From contig OX044367.1 of NCBI GenBank assembly GCA_943846785.1, positions 868,001-932,000 on the forward strand: DNA of 64,000 nucleotides. Direction: 5' to 3'. Positions 1 to 9,639 of this stretch are shown one piece after another. Below the pieces are notes generated by a model, which saw only the letters and a program-made list of their open reading frames with translations, was not told where the DNA came from and ran no database searches. Both the position numbers and the translations under genes were made by a program. Each line of letters starts with the position of its first letter. The first letter of the stretch is position 1. This DNA is from SCGC-AAA076-P13 sp905478035 (GTDB taxonomy: Bacteria > Pseudomonadota > Gammaproteobacteria > Magnimaribacterales > D2472).

Positions 1-32
1 TAATACATATAAACTTTATGGGGAATTATTCG

Positions 33-3000
33 ATGTTTACTCAAACTAAGTACCTTTTTACAGGTTTCTTTTTATTATCACTTTTTAGTGCAAATATATT
101 TGCAGCTAATGACACAACTTCAGCTCTTAGAGGTGAAACTAATGTTGGGTCTGCAACTGTAGAATTAACTCACATCCCAACTGGAATTACAAAAACATCA
201 TCATCTGATGAGAATGGTGTATTTTCAATTGGTAACTTAAGACCTGGTGGTCCATACAAAATTACAGTTTCTAAAGCAGGCTATGTAACTGAAACTTTAA
301 ATGATGTATACCTATCAGTTTCAGAAACCGCAAGATTAACAGTTGGATTAGCTGCTGACGGAGACATGGATGACGTTACTGTGGTTGGTACTAAATCTGC
401 AAGAATTCAAACGTCTCTAGCTGTTACAGCAGAAGATATTGAAAATATACCTAGTATTGAAAGATCTATTTCTGATTACGTCAAAAAAGATTCAAGGATC
501 TTTGTTGAAGGAACATCAAGAAATGCAACAATCTCAGTTTCAGGAACAAATAACAGATACAACAACTTCACTGTTGATGGTATTGAGCAGAATGACCAAC
601 TAGGTCTTAATGCTAATGGTTTTCCCTCAGTAAGAAATCCTATAAGCATTGAAACAATTGCACAAATTCAAGTGGATATAAGTCCATTTGATGTTTCAAA
701 AGGTAACTTTACTGGTGCAAGTATTAATGCTGTTACTAAATCAGGTACTAACGAATTTAAAGGATCTTACTATTCTTATAATACTGATGAAGATAATGTT
801 GGTAAATTAAATGGCCAAAAGGCTAGTCAATTTGAAGATTCTACTGAAGGTTTCGTTATAGGCGGCCCAATAATCAAAGACAAGCTTTTCTTCTTTGGGT
901 CTTATGAAGAATTTGAATCTGTTACTCCTGCTGAACCTTATACATATAGAATTGCTACTCAGGCTTTAATTGATGAGATTGCTTCCCAGACTCAAGCTTT
1001 ATATGGCTATAACCCTGGAACAACATCTTTCTTACCTCCTCCAGAAAAAGCTGAGAAAGAGATGTATAAACTTGATTATTATATTAATGAAAATCATCGA
1101 TTAGAGTATGTATACAGTTTCTCAGAAGATAATACAGTGAGACCATATAACTACGATATTAGATTTAGCTCACATTATTACAACTATCCAGCAATGACTG
1201 AGAAAGATACATATGCTTACTATGGAGATATATCAGATAATCTTTATGTTCAAGCTAAATATTCAGAAGTTGAATGGGCTAACGACCAAGACGCACTTGG
1301 AGGAGAAGACTTTCCTCATGTAGAAATCAGAATTACTGCTCCGGATGGATCGTATACATCTGGTAATCGTGAATCTATTTTCCTAGGTCCAGACAAGTAC
1401 AGAAGTGCTAACGAAGGTTTTGCTTTTGATGAAATCCTTAACTTAAAAGCTGTTTACACAATGGGTGACCATGAAATAACAGTTGGTTATGACAGTATTG
1501 ATAAAAGACTAGGTAACCTATTTATATCAAGAGAAAACGGAGCTTATCAGTTTAAAGGTGTAGATAACTACTATGCTGGTATTCCTTCATTCTTTAGATT
1601 TAATAAATCTGCTACTGGTGATCCATACTACGCAATGGCTGGTTTCTCTGGTACTTTTGAAACTTTATATGTTCAAGACAAGTTTTATGTATCAGATATC
1701 CTGACTGTTAATTATGGTTTGAGATATGACAGCTTTGATATGGATAGCGGCCCAGCTTATAACGAATATGGATCAGGCTTATTAGGCTTCAGAAATGATA
1801 CACCTGCAAGCACAAGCATTTTACAACCAAGATTTGGTTTCCAACTGGATGCAACTAACTTAGATATGTTCAGTAGCGATAGAATTGTTGCTGCTGAATT
1901 AAGAGGTGGATATGGTTTATTTGCTGGTAGAGTTCCTAACGTTTGGCTAGCAAGCCCATTTGCTAACTCAGGTGTGGTTCAATACGGATCAAGATACTAT
2001 AGCCCTTGTCAGACCGCTGGAGACAGAACTTGTTTTAAAGCTCCAGAAACTATTTCTCAAGATTTCCCTTACAGTGAATTCGCGAGTACTAGTCCTGCAC
2101 AAGCTATTGATCCAAATTACGACACTCCATCAACATGGAAGCTTAACTTAGAGTTATTACTAACAACTGCTGATGGTACAAATGTTAAATTAGCTTTCAA
2201 TAAAGATGATTCTGAAGACGGTATTGGTTTCTCTGATGCGTCAGCTACTGTTGATCAAGTTGGAGCTACTGGTGTAGTTACATATGATACTAAAGGCGCT
2301 TTTTATGTAACTAATGCTGAAGGCACAAATTCACAATCATTTACTATTTCAATGGATAAAACTTTTGATAATGGTCTTGATGTGTTTGCTAGTTATACAA
2401 ACCTAGATGCTGAATCTGGTTGGGTAGCTACATCATCTCAGCTTTCATCAAACTTAGAATATATGCCTAGAGTTGATCTAATGAATGTAGGTGTTGGAAA
2501 AACACCATGGGCGATTGAAGACAGAATAGTTGCTGGTTTAAACTATACTGTAAATTGGTTCCCTAATTCACCAACTAAATTCTCATTATTCTACAAAGCA
2601 TATTCTGGAAAAAGATTCAGTTATGTATTTGATGGAATTGATGACGGTTATGACGACGGTAATACATTACTTTACATTCCTACATTAAATGACCCTAACG
2701 TTGTTTATAGTGGTGTAACTGAAGCTGAAGTCCTTGAAGTAGTTCAAGGTATCGGTACTCCTGGCTCGCACGTTGCTGCTAATTCTGGACAAGTTCCATG
2801 GACAAGATCATTAGATTTAAGAGTTTCTCAAGAAATTCCTATGCCTGTTCTTGACCATAAACTATTTGTTTACTTTGATGTACTTAATGTTCTTAATCTC
2901 ATTAATGAAGATAAAGGTCATGCTTATTATCAAAGATATAGCTCAAGACAAGTTCTTGATTCAGATGGTTTAGATAGTCAAGGAAGAATAATTATCACTG

Positions 3001-3080
3001 GTACTGATGACAGAGGTGCTTCAATTGATACCTATGCTTCAAGATATAGAATGCAATTAGGTTTTGTATATAAGTTTTAA
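33..3080 (+). CDS. TonB-dependent receptor, Oar-like, with carboxypeptidase-regulatory N-terminal domain
   Basis: Outer-membrane receptor of about 1015 aa. It has a signal peptide, then a carboxypeptidase regulatory-like beta-sandwich (about residues 25-110), a plug domain (about 125-240) and a long beta-barrel ending in the terminal Phe typical of outer-membrane proteins. The order matches Oar-type TonB-dependent transporters, which take up large substrates using TonB/ExbBD energy. The substrate is not readable from sequence. An ATG at 18 is in frame, but the GGGGA motif lies just downstream of it and about 9 nt before the ATG at 33, so I prefer 33. A strong terminator follows, so it is probably transcribed alone; its promoter lies outside the window. 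Confidence 0.9.
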   Translation: MFTQTKYLFTGFFLLSLFSANIFAANDTTSALRGETNVGSATVELTHIPTGITKTSSSDENGVFSIGNLRPGGPYKITVSKAGYVTETLNDVYLSVSETARLTVGLAADGDMDDVTVVGTKSARIQTSLAVTAEDIENIPSIERSISDYVKKDSRIFVEGTSRNATISVSGTNNRYNNFTVDGIEQNDQLGLNANGFPSVRNPISIETIAQIQVDISPFDVSKGNFTGASINAVTKSGTNEFKGSYYSYNTDEDNVGKLNGQKASQFEDSTEGFVIGGPIIKDKLFFFGSYEEFESVTPAEPYTYRIATQALIDEIASQTQALYGYNPGTTSFLPPPEKAEKEMYKLDYYINENHRLEYVYSFSEDNTVRPYNYDIRFSSHYYNYPAMTEKDTYAYYGDISDNLYVQAKYSEVEWANDQDALGGEDFPHVEIRITAPDGSYTSGNRESIFLGPDKYRSANEGFAFDEILNLKAVYTMGDHEITVGYDSIDKRLGNLFISRENGAYQFKGVDNYYAGIPSFFRFNKSATGDPYYAMAGFSGTFETLYVQDKFYVSDILTVNYGLRYDSFDMDSGPAYNEYGSGLLGFRNDTPASTSILQPRFGFQLDATNLDMFSSDRIVAAELRGGYGLFAGRVPNVWLASPFANSGVVQYGSRYYSPCQTAGDRTCFKAPETISQDFPYSEFASTSPAQAIDPNYDTPSTWKLNLELLLTTADGTNVKLAFNKDDSEDGIGFSDASATVDQVGATGVVTYDTKGAFYVTNAEGTNSQSFTISMDKTFDNGLDVFASYTNLDAESGWVATSSQLSSNLEYMPRVDLMNVGVGKTPWAIEDRIVAGLNYTVNWFPNSPTKFSLFYKAYSGKRFSYVFDGIDDGYDDGNTLLYIPTLNDPNVVYSGVTEAEVLEVVQGIGTPGSHVAANSGQVPWTRSLDLRVSQEIPMPVLDHKLFVYFDVLNVLNLINEDKGHAYYQRYSSRQVLDSDGLDSQGRIIITGTDDRGASIDTYASRYRMQLGFVYKF

Positions 3081-3094
3081 TATATAAGATCATT

Positions 3095-3125
3095 AAAAAA
3101 GGCAGTTTAAACTGCCTTTTTTTTT
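3095..3125 (+). terminator. Rho-independent terminator after the TonB receptor
   Basis: A perfect palindrome, GGCAGTTTAAACTGCC, is preceded by A6 and followed by a run of about nine T. It sits 15 nt after the receptor stop codon and 14 nt before the next gene. Confidence 0.9.
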
Positions 3126-3138
3126 GCTAGAATAAATT

Positions 3139-4038
3139 ATGTCAAATCTGATTCCTAAAATTTCTCTTAATGATTTACTAGAAAATGACAAAGCATCTAT
3201 AAGGATTTTATCTCAAGCCCTAGAAAGTCATGGCTTTTTTGTTTTAACAGACCATGGAATTTCTAATGAACTTTTTAAAAATGCATATTATTTTTCAGAG
3301 AAATTTTTTAATTTAGACTTATCTATTAAAAATACATTTTCACACCCTGAAAAGGCAGGTGCAAGAGGGTATACTCCATTTGGAAAAGAAACAGCTCTTG
3401 GAGAAACTGTTCCTGACCTTAAAGAATTTTGGCATCATGGACCGGTCATCGATAGTACTTATGATAGTAGAATAATGTCTAATGTTCATGTAGATGGTTT
3501 AGATGGATTTGATAAACTTTTTGATGAACTTTTTAACGAAATGAAACATCTTGGTATGAAGCTACTTTCATCAATTAGCTTAACTCTTGATAAGCCTGAA
3601 GATTTTTTTGATTCAAGAGTTGATAAAGGCAACTCTCTTTTGCGATTAATACATTACCCACCATCTGATAATAAAAATATGTTTAGAGCAAGAGAACATG
3701 AGGATATAAATCTTATTACTCTTCTTATTGGCGCAGATGAGCCTGGATTAGAGGTTAAAGATAAGTCAGGTAATTGGATTCCAGTCAGCTCTTCATTTAA
3801 TGAAATTGTTTGCAATATAGGAGATATGATGCAGCTTATTACTGATGGTAAGTTGAAGAGCACGCCACATAGAGTCGTTAAATATAATTTAGATGAAAAA
3901 CGTTCAAGGTATAGCATACCTTTTTTCCTTCACCCGTCTCCAGATACCATGCTTAAATCTATATTTGATGAGTCAGATAAGGGTGTTTTGGCTCATGATT
4001 TTTTAGATGAAAGATTAAGAGCTATTAAGTTATACTAA
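3139..4038 (+). CDS. 2-oxoglutarate/Fe(II)-dependent oxygenase (isopenicillin N synthase-like family)
   Basis: 299 aa, the usual length for this family. An N-terminal non-heme dioxygenase domain precedes the double-stranded beta-helix core. The iron-binding facial triad is visible as H187-x-D189 and H244, and R257-x-S259 matches the RxS motif that binds 2-oxoglutarate. Such enzymes hydroxylate or desaturate small molecules; the substrate cannot be inferred. It lies 3 nt before a nucleoside carrier gene, suggesting co-transcription. Family assignment is firm, specific reaction unknown. Confidence 0.88.
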   Translation: MSNLIPKISLNDLLENDKASIRILSQALESHGFFVLTDHGISNELFKNAYYFSEKFFNLDLSIKNTFSHPEKAGARGYTPFGKETALGETVPDLKEFWHHGPVIDSTYDSRIMSNVHVDGLDGFDKLFDELFNEMKHLGMKLLSSISLTLDKPEDFFDSRVDKGNSLLRLIHYPPSDNKNMFRAREHEDINLITLLIGADEPGLEVKDKSGNWIPVSSSFNEIVCNIGDMMQLITDGKLKSTPHRVVKYNLDEKRSRYSIPFFLHPSPDTMLKSIFDESDKGVLAHDFLDERLRAIKLY

Positions 4039-4041
4039 GCC

Positions 4042-5292
4042 ATGTCTGCATCATACATACTTCAAATATTTATTGGTTTTATAGGGCTAATAGCTCTAGC
4101 TATTCCTTTTTCTAACAATGCCAAAATTATCAACTATAAATATATTTTGTATGGAGTTTTGGCTCAGATTGTCTTAGCTGCAATTTTATTAAAAATACCA
4201 TTAATTGTTAATGGTTTTGTATTGCTTGGTGAAGGAGTTACGATTTTACAAAAAGCAACAGTAGAAGGTGCTGGTTTTGTATTTGGCTATCCTCCATCAG
4301 ATACTGCGGGCGTTATACCGACTCTTCTTCAAACATTTGCATTTGGTGTCTTGCCATATATTATTGTGATGTCCTGTATATCTGCAATATTATGGTACTG
4401 GGGTGTATTACCATTTATAGTTAATATACTTTCAAGAGTTTGCCAGAAATTATTTAATATTGGTGGTCCTGTTGGTCTTGGAGCAGCTGCCAATGTGTTT
4501 GTTGGTCAAGTCGAGGCTCCGTTGCTAATAAAACCTTACCTAAGTAAGTTATCAAAAAAAGAAATTCTTATTCTTATGACTGCAGGAATGGCTACTGTTG
4601 CTGGTTCGGTAATGGTTGCTCTTATTAGTATTCTTGAGAGCCAATTTGCAAATGAAAATCTTATTCAACATTTTATTACTGCTTCAGTCTTATCAGTTCC
4701 AGCAGCAATCATGTATGCAAATATCATGATTCCTTCAAATGAAATAACTGAATTTGGTGAAAATAAAACACCAAAAGTTTATAAAAGCACAATGGATGCA
4801 ATAACAAGAGGTACTAGTGATGGAACAAATATAGCAATTAGTGTTGCAGCTATATTGATTGCAGTCATTGCATTAGTTTTTATCGTTAACTCATTTTTAG
4901 GACTTATTGGATCATATATAGGAGTAGATTTATCTATACAACTTATTCTTGGTTTTCTATTTGCTCCAATAGCGTGGATGATGGGAATACCATGGAGTGA
5001 AGCGCTTATATCAGGTGAGCTACTTGGGTTAAAAACTACGCTTAATGAGTTTGTTGCATATCCAGCTTTAGCCAGTTTAGAACCTGGCTTGCTATCTGAA
5101 AAATCTAAATTAATTACTTTTTATGGATTATGTGGATTTGCTAATTTTTCTTCAGTTGGGATTTTAGTTTCAGGACTTGGCTCTATGGCCCCTGAAAGAA
5201 AAGAAGATTTAATTGAAGTTTCATTTCAAGCTCTTATTGGAGCAACCTTAGCTTCTTGTATGACTGGTTTAATAGTAGGTTGTTTAATCTAA
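4042..5292 (+). CDS. Concentrative nucleoside transporter (CNT/NupC family)
   Basis: 416 aa inner-membrane protein with many hydrophobic segments. The central GLGAAANVFVGQVEAP stretch and the nearby GMATVAGSVMV segment are the CNT signatures for cation-coupled nucleoside uptake (hallmark QxEAP). It follows the oxygenase by 3 nt, and its stop codon interlocks with that of the convergent tspO-like gene (4-nt overlap). Expected role is import of nucleosides from dissolved organic matter; H+ or Na+ coupling is not resolved here. Confidence 0.9.
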   Translation: MSASYILQIFIGFIGLIALAIPFSNNAKIINYKYILYGVLAQIVLAAILLKIPLIVNGFVLLGEGVTILQKATVEGAGFVFGYPPSDTAGVIPTLLQTFAFGVLPYIIVMSCISAILWYWGVLPFIVNILSRVCQKLFNIGGPVGLGAAANVFVGQVEAPLLIKPYLSKLSKKEILILMTAGMATVAGSVMVALISILESQFANENLIQHFITASVLSVPAAIMYANIMIPSNEITEFGENKTPKVYKSTMDAITRGTSDGTNIAISVAAILIAVIALVFIVNSFLGLIGSYIGVDLSIQLILGFLFAPIAWMMGIPWSEALISGELLGLKTTLNEFVAYPALASLEPGLLSEKSKLITFYGLCGFANFSSVGILVSGLGSMAPERKEDLIEVSFQALIGATLASCMTGLIVGCLI

Positions 5293-5732
5293 TTATTTAG
5301 AACAATAAATAAGTTTAAATAAGAAGCAAAAACTAACCACAAGACATATGGGCTATACAAAATTGCTGATAGTCTGTCTATTTTAATCATTTTAAAAGCA
5401 ATGCTAGCATTCAAATAAATTAACAACCATATATTTAATAATGCTACTAACGGCATATGAAATGAAAAAAACATCCATGACCAGGCTGTATTAAAAATTA
5501 GCTGTATCACAAACATTCGACCAGTATCTGTGAAGGTTCTGTATGCTGAAATAGACATTAATATGTATAAAATTGGCCAAACAATTCCAAATACATAGCC
5601 AGGAGGATTTAATTCTGATTTTTCAAGGGCCTGGTACCATACATCAGTTGAAGTATTGCTTGAGGCTAGACCACCTAATATAAGAGCTAAAAAAACTAAA
5701 GGAAATATAGATAATTTTTTACTTGGAAGCAA
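5289..5732 (-). CDS. tspO: TspO/MBR family tryptophan-rich sensory protein
   Basis: 147 aa with five predicted membrane helices, the canonical TspO/MBR size and topology. Family features include W-x-x-L-x-K/E-S-x-L-x-PP near residues 32-45, followed by VFGIVWPILYILM and a Trp-rich helix with NTAWSWMFF. Members bind tetrapyrroles and sterol-like ligands and respond to oxidative or light stress. It starts 3 nt after a 47-aa membrane protein, so the two are probably one transcript. The 3' end overlaps the convergent nucleoside carrier by 4 nt. Confidence 0.85.
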   Translation of the reverse strand: MLPSKKLSIFPLVFLALILGGLASSNTSTDVWYQALEKSELNPPGYVFGIVWPILYILMSISAYRTFTDTGRMFVIQLIFNTAWSWMFFSFHMPLVALLNIWLLIYLNASIAFKMIKIDRLSAILYSPYVLWLVFASYLNLFIVLNN

Positions 5733-5735
5733 AAT

Positions 5736-5879
5736 CTATCTTTTACGAAAAAATCTGGAAATAGTTAATGTGATATCTTTGGTAAGGGTCGAGCCACCCG
5801 GTCTGGCTTCTAAAAATATAAATGTACCTACAAAAACTGTAGCTATTAAGAAGACCCAAACTGCATCGTATTCACCCAT
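5736..5879 (-). CDS. Small single-span membrane protein upstream of tspO
   Basis: 47-aa reading frame starting MGEYDAVWVFLIATVFVG, with one hydrophobic helix (about residues 7-24) and a basic tail ending FFRKR. It ends 3 nt before the tspO-like start. No clear Shine-Dalgarno is visible. Support comes from compact tandem placement, membrane-like composition and the lack of any other gene in this 190-bp gap. Function unknown. Confidence 0.5.
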   Translation of the reverse strand: MGEYDAVWVFLIATVFVGTFIFLEARPGGSTLTKDITLTISRFFRKR

Positions 5880-5920
5880 AAAAGTATTATAAATGTTTTC
5901 TTTTTAATTAGTTAGTTATA

Positions 5921-7036
5921 TTAAATTTTTTCAACAATAATTGAACAAACAGAATATCCTGCTCCAAAAGAACAAATAATTCCTTTATCTCCAGCCTCTA
6001 AGTCATTGTTTAGATTAAATGCGAATAATGAACCAACTGAGGCAAGGTTGCCAAATTGTTTAATAGGCATTGGAACTAGATCAGGATCAAAATTATCGTC
6101 ACCTAGTATTTTAGAAGCTATAAGTCTAATCATTTTGCCATTAGCCTGATGTAACCAAAATCTTGATATATTTTTAGGATCAATATTATTTTTTTCAAGT
6201 TGACTAGAAATAAGCGAAGCGACAAGAGGGCACACATCTTTAAAAACACTTCGACCATTTTGATCAAACATTAACTCTTCTATTGTTTTTTGATCAGTCG
6301 CCGCTCTATTAAGATAGCTAAAATCACTTCTAATATTATTAGAGAATTGTGTATGAAGTTTCCTGTCAATGATCTTAAAGGCATGTGTTGACTTGCTATT
6401 CTTCTGAACTACTGTAGCAGCACAAGCATCACCAAATATAAAGTGCTTATCTCTATGGGTAAAGTTAACAAAAGGAGTTGATATTTCTGGATTTATTACA
6501 AGCACAGTATTAGCGAGACCTGAGGCTATATCACTATAAGCATTATTGATTGCGAAAGTTGTTGAAGAGCAACCAACTAGCATGTCATAGGCGTAGCCTT
6601 TGATTCCAAGTTCAGTTTGAATTTCAATTGCCACAGCAGGATAATTTCTTGCCGCATGAGATGTTCCAACTATTACTGCATCTATGTCTGCTGAAGTTAC
6701 TCCAGCTTGTGCCATTGCTTTATTTGCAGCAAGGATTCCACTCTCAGCATGGATTGATAATCTACCTTCATCTTCATTAGAAACTTTTGGCATCATTCTT
6801 GACGTGTCTAAGATACCTTCTTTATCAATCACATATCTTGTTTCAATTCCTGATGCTTTTTCAATAAACTCTGAAGATGAATGAGGCATTAACTCAATAG
6901 CTCCATTTTCAATTTCAGCTTTATTCTTCTCATTAAACTCATCTACATAAGAGTTATATGATTTCACTAATTCATCATTAGTAATTAAGTTATCCGGATA
7001 CCAAATTCCTGTTCCAGCGATATGAATGTTATGCAT
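5921..7036 (-). CDS. Beta-ketoacyl-ACP synthase III-like enzyme (PA3286-type)
   Basis: 371-aa thiolase-fold condensing enzyme. The nucleophilic Cys is C156 in VGCSST, the catalytic His is H296 in WLHQAN, and the Asn lies in GNLASVGS near residue 332. The start (IAGTGIWYPDN), the long insert after it and the FIEKASGIETR segment resemble, from memory, the Pseudomonas PA3286 group, which condenses medium-chain acyl-CoA from beta-oxidation with malonyl-ACP, rather than housekeeping FabH. It is divergent from a lysophospholipase-like gene, consistent with lipid recycling. Sub-family placement is inference. Confidence 0.82.
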   Translation of the reverse strand: MHNIHIAGTGIWYPDNLITNDELVKSYNSYVDEFNEKNKAEIENGAIELMPHSSSEFIEKASGIETRYVIDKEGILDTSRMMPKVSNEDEGRLSIHAESGILAANKAMAQAGVTSADIDAVIVGTSHAARNYPAVAIEIQTELGIKGYAYDMLVGCSSTTFAINNAYSDIASGLANTVLVINPEISTPFVNFTHRDKHFIFGDACAATVVQKNSKSTHAFKIIDRKLHTQFSNNIRSDFSYLNRAATDQKTIEELMFDQNGRSVFKDVCPLVASLISSQLEKNNIDPKNISRFWLHQANGKMIRLIASKILGDDNFDPDLVPMPIKQFGNLASVGSLFAFNLNNDLEAGDKGIICSFGAGYSVCSIIVEKI

Positions 7037-7070
7037 AGGTATTAATAAAAAATTTGTTGTATTATAAATT

Positions 7071-7970
7071 ATGTTTAAAGAATTCTCTAATAATGATGCC
7101 GTTAAGACAATTAGCTTAACTAATCAAGATCATGTTAATGGCGTGGTTGTAGTGAGTCACGGCATGGCTGAGCATATGGGGAGATATGAGTGGCTTATAA
7201 ATAAGCTTAATAACGATGGTTTTCACGTTATAGGAAATGATCACAGAGGCCATGGAAAGTGGATTATTAATGGCTTTAAAGAGGGTGAATTCAATACAAC
7301 TAATGGCTGGGATTTAGTCACAGAAGATTTAACTAATTTAATACACTCTTCTCAAAAACAATTCCCAAATCTAAAACATTATTTACTAGCTCATAGTATG
7401 GGTTCTTATATTGCCTTATCGATAATAAATAAAGACTTAAAACTATCTGGGTTGGTTTTAAGCGGATCTTCTTTCATACCATCAATAACTTTGTTTATTC
7501 AAAGATTGCTTATTAAGATTATAGTTTTGTTAAATGGTAGGGAAGCTAAAAGTAATTTTATTGATACTATTACTATGAGAAGTTTCAACAATAAATTCAA
7601 ACCAACAAAAACACCAAACGATTGGATATCAACCGATATAGATAATGTGGAAAAGTATACCAATGATCCCCTGTGTGGATTTATTGCTTCTAATGGGCTT
7701 TGGGATGATATGTCGAACTCATTTAAGACAATCTATAATAAAAACTATTACGCTTCCTCTGATCATAATTTACCAATTCTGATAATATCTGGAGATAAAG
7801 ATCCTGTTGGAGAAATGGGAGCAGGTGTTAAAAGGCTTCATAAATTCCTGAAATCTATATTTAAAAATACATCATGTATTTTATTAGATAATGAAAGACA
7901 TGAAGTTTTTAGTGGTCTAGATAAAAATAATACGTACTTAAAATTAAAGTCTTTCTTAACAACTAATTAA
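7071..7970 (+). CDS. Monoacylglycerol lipase / lysophospholipase-like alpha/beta hydrolase
   Basis: 299 aa, no signal peptide. The SHGMAEHMGRYEWL oxyanion-region motif, DHRGHG, and the nucleophile elbow HSMGS (S109) are typical of the monoglyceride lipase/PldB group. The acid is likely Asp in SGDKDPVG and the His lies in NERHEVF. It would release fatty acids from monoacyl lipids in the cytoplasm. It shares a short divergent promoter region (34 bp) with the KAS III-like gene and converges on another alpha/beta hydrolase. Confidence 0.85.
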   Translation: MFKEFSNNDAVKTISLTNQDHVNGVVVVSHGMAEHMGRYEWLINKLNNDGFHVIGNDHRGHGKWIINGFKEGEFNTTNGWDLVTEDLTNLIHSSQKQFPNLKHYLLAHSMGSYIALSIINKDLKLSGLVLSGSSFIPSITLFIQRLLIKIIVLLNGREAKSNFIDTITMRSFNNKFKPTKTPNDWISTDIDNVEKYTNDPLCGFIASNGLWDDMSNSFKTIYNKNYYASSDHNLPILIISGDKDPVGEMGAGVKRLHKFLKSIFKNTSCILLDNERHEVFSGLDKNNTYLKLKSFLTTN

Positions 7971-7972
7971 TT

Positions 7973-8848
7973 TTATAAATTAATAATCTTTTGAATTAAT
8001 TTATTTAATTCATTTGGCCTTTCAAAAAAAGGAAAGTGGCCTGTTTCAGGCATGATATGAACTTGGGTATCTAAATCTATATTTTTTAATAAAGCACTGT
8101 CAGGATCAAATCTAGCCAATTTATCTTTACCACCGTATACAAAGTGAATTTTTGATAAATTATCAATTGCACTATCTACAATCCTAAAAGGAGAGCAAGC
8201 CTTCAAATCAATTGATAAGATTTCTTTATAAGTTTGATTAAAGATCTTTTTTAATGGGTAAAGCTTAATTTCTCGCTCTGGATCAGATTCAATATTCTTA
8301 GTGCCATAAGGTGATTTAATAGTGCCTTTAGATCTTCCATAAAAACCAGAGCCCATTACACCAAAGCCTTTTGACTTTATCTCAGTTTCTGGAATGTTAA
8401 AAACACCATATTTAGTAAAAAATTCACTTGCTTGATCTAAGTTTCCTTTGGCATGATCAAGAAGCATCTCTCCAACAGCTAGCGGATAACTTGTATTTAT
8501 CAAAATTGTTTGTTTTACATCCATCGATAATGATAAGTTTAGGGCAACTAAGCCACCCATACTGTGACCAGCAACTACTGGATTTTTTATACTCAATTCA
8601 TTAATAATTTTAATACAAAAATCTGTTTGAGATTCTACTGAGCTTAGTGCTGGTCCAGGTGTAAAACCATGACCGGGAAGATCTATGCTAAGTATATTAT
8701 GATTATTAGATACAGAACCAAAGTTAAACATTTTTGCAATTCTATGATCCATACCAGCACCTGGAATCAATATTATTGATTCAAGATTGTTATCTAATTC
8801 TTTCTCAGTATGAACATAAGCTTTATGTCCTTCTATTTGAATTTGCAT
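7973..8848 (-). CDS. Alpha/beta hydrolase
   Basis: 291 aa. The oxyanion motif is IPGAGMDHR, the nucleophile elbow is GHSMGG (S96), the acid probably Asp in GGKDKLARFDPD and the His in ETGHFPFFERP. No signal peptide, so cytoplasmic. The fold is clear but the substrate is not; esters or lactones are possible. It converges on the lipase-like gene with a 2-nt gap and is divergent from the exonuclease-like gene. Confidence 0.82.
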   Translation of the reverse strand: MQIQIEGHKAYVHTEKELDNNLESIILIPGAGMDHRIAKMFNFGSVSNNHNILSIDLPGHGFTPGPALSSVESQTDFCIKIINELSIKNPVVAGHSMGGLVALNLSLSMDVKQTILINTSYPLAVGEMLLDHAKGNLDQASEFFTKYGVFNIPETEIKSKGFGVMGSGFYGRSKGTIKSPYGTKNIESDPEREIKLYPLKKIFNQTYKEILSIDLKACSPFRIVDSAIDNLSKIHFVYGGKDKLARFDPDSALLKNIDLDTQVHIMPETGHFPFFERPNELNKLIQKIINL

Positions 8849-8934
8849 TATTTGAGTTTAAATTTTAATAAATATTGTAAATGATATTCTATGTCTTTAG
8901 TCATACAATATGTCAGTACTTTTTAAATTTTTTT

Positions 8935-9618
8935 ATGATTAATAATAAATATAATTACCCAACCTTAGAAAGGGTTGATACGGATATAGGAAGACATTAC
9001 TTGGATTCAAATAATAAACCTGTGCCAAGTGTTACTACTATTTTATCTGGAACATCGCAAAGCAAAGCAGGTATTGATCAATGGAGACAGCGCGTTGGCG
9101 ATGTGGAGGCTGACAGAGTAATAAAACAAAGTACAGATATCGGTACTGCAGTTCATGAGGCAATTGAAAAATATTTAAATCAAGAAGAATGGGATGACTT
9201 CACTGATCATGGTGATCAGCTAATGGCCAAAAGAATGACTGGTAAGTTTATTTCAGACGGGTTGAATGGAATCACTGAAGTTTGGGGTTTGGAGGTTGGG
9301 CTGATTTTAGATGACTTATATGCCGGCACAGCAGATTGTGTTGGAACTTATAATGGTATTCCATCACTTATAGATTTTAAAACAGCTAAAAAAATTAAAA
9401 GACGTGACTGGATTGAAGATTATTTTTTACAAGGTAGCGCCTATGCTAATGCTCATAATGTTATGTTCGATACAGACATCCAACAAATAGTTATCCTAAT
9501 GGTTGATAGGGATTTAATTTTCCAAGAGTTTCTTGTGAAACCAGCTGAATTCAATGTTCTAACCGGTAAATGGAAAAGAAGACTGATAGACTTTGATAAG
9601 AAGTATAATAATTCATAA
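8935..9618 (+). CDS. PD-(D/E)XK exonuclease, MGME1/phage-like
   Basis: About 227 aa from the ATG at 8935. An in-frame ATG at 8881 would add a hydrophobic 18-residue leader not expected in the family. Features are YPTLERVDT near the start, VPSVTTILSGTS, GTAVHEAIEKYL, and the nuclease core GTADCVG followed by SLIDFKTAKK (D...D-x-K). This resembles MGME1-type single-strand DNA exonucleases common in marine phages and in some pelagic bacteria. The chromosomal copy sits among metabolic genes with no phage structural genes nearby. Confidence 0.75.
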   Translation: MINNKYNYPTLERVDTDIGRHYLDSNNKPVPSVTTILSGTSQSKAGIDQWRQRVGDVEADRVIKQSTDIGTAVHEAIEKYLNQEEWDDFTDHGDQLMAKRMTGKFISDGLNGITEVWGLEVGLILDDLYAGTADCVGTYNGIPSLIDFKTAKKIKRRDWIEDYFLQGSAYANAHNVMFDTDIQQIVILMVDRDLIFQEFLVKPAEFNVLTGKWKRRLIDFDKKYNNS

Positions 9619-9639
9619 TTAACTTATCAAAATTCAAAA

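Noticed and set aside
3139..5292. Natural-product cluster around the isopenicillin-synthase-like oxygenase
   Set aside because: No synthetase, ligase or resistance gene is near; it is a single oxygenase beside a nucleoside carrier.
5656..5892. 78-codon plus-strand frame
   Set aside because: It is antisense to tspO and to the small 47-aa membrane frame, with no recognisable domain.
8881..8934. N-terminal hydrophobic extension of the exonuclease
   Set aside because: The family starts at the later Met, and the extra 18 residues look like read-through of AT-rich upstream DNA.
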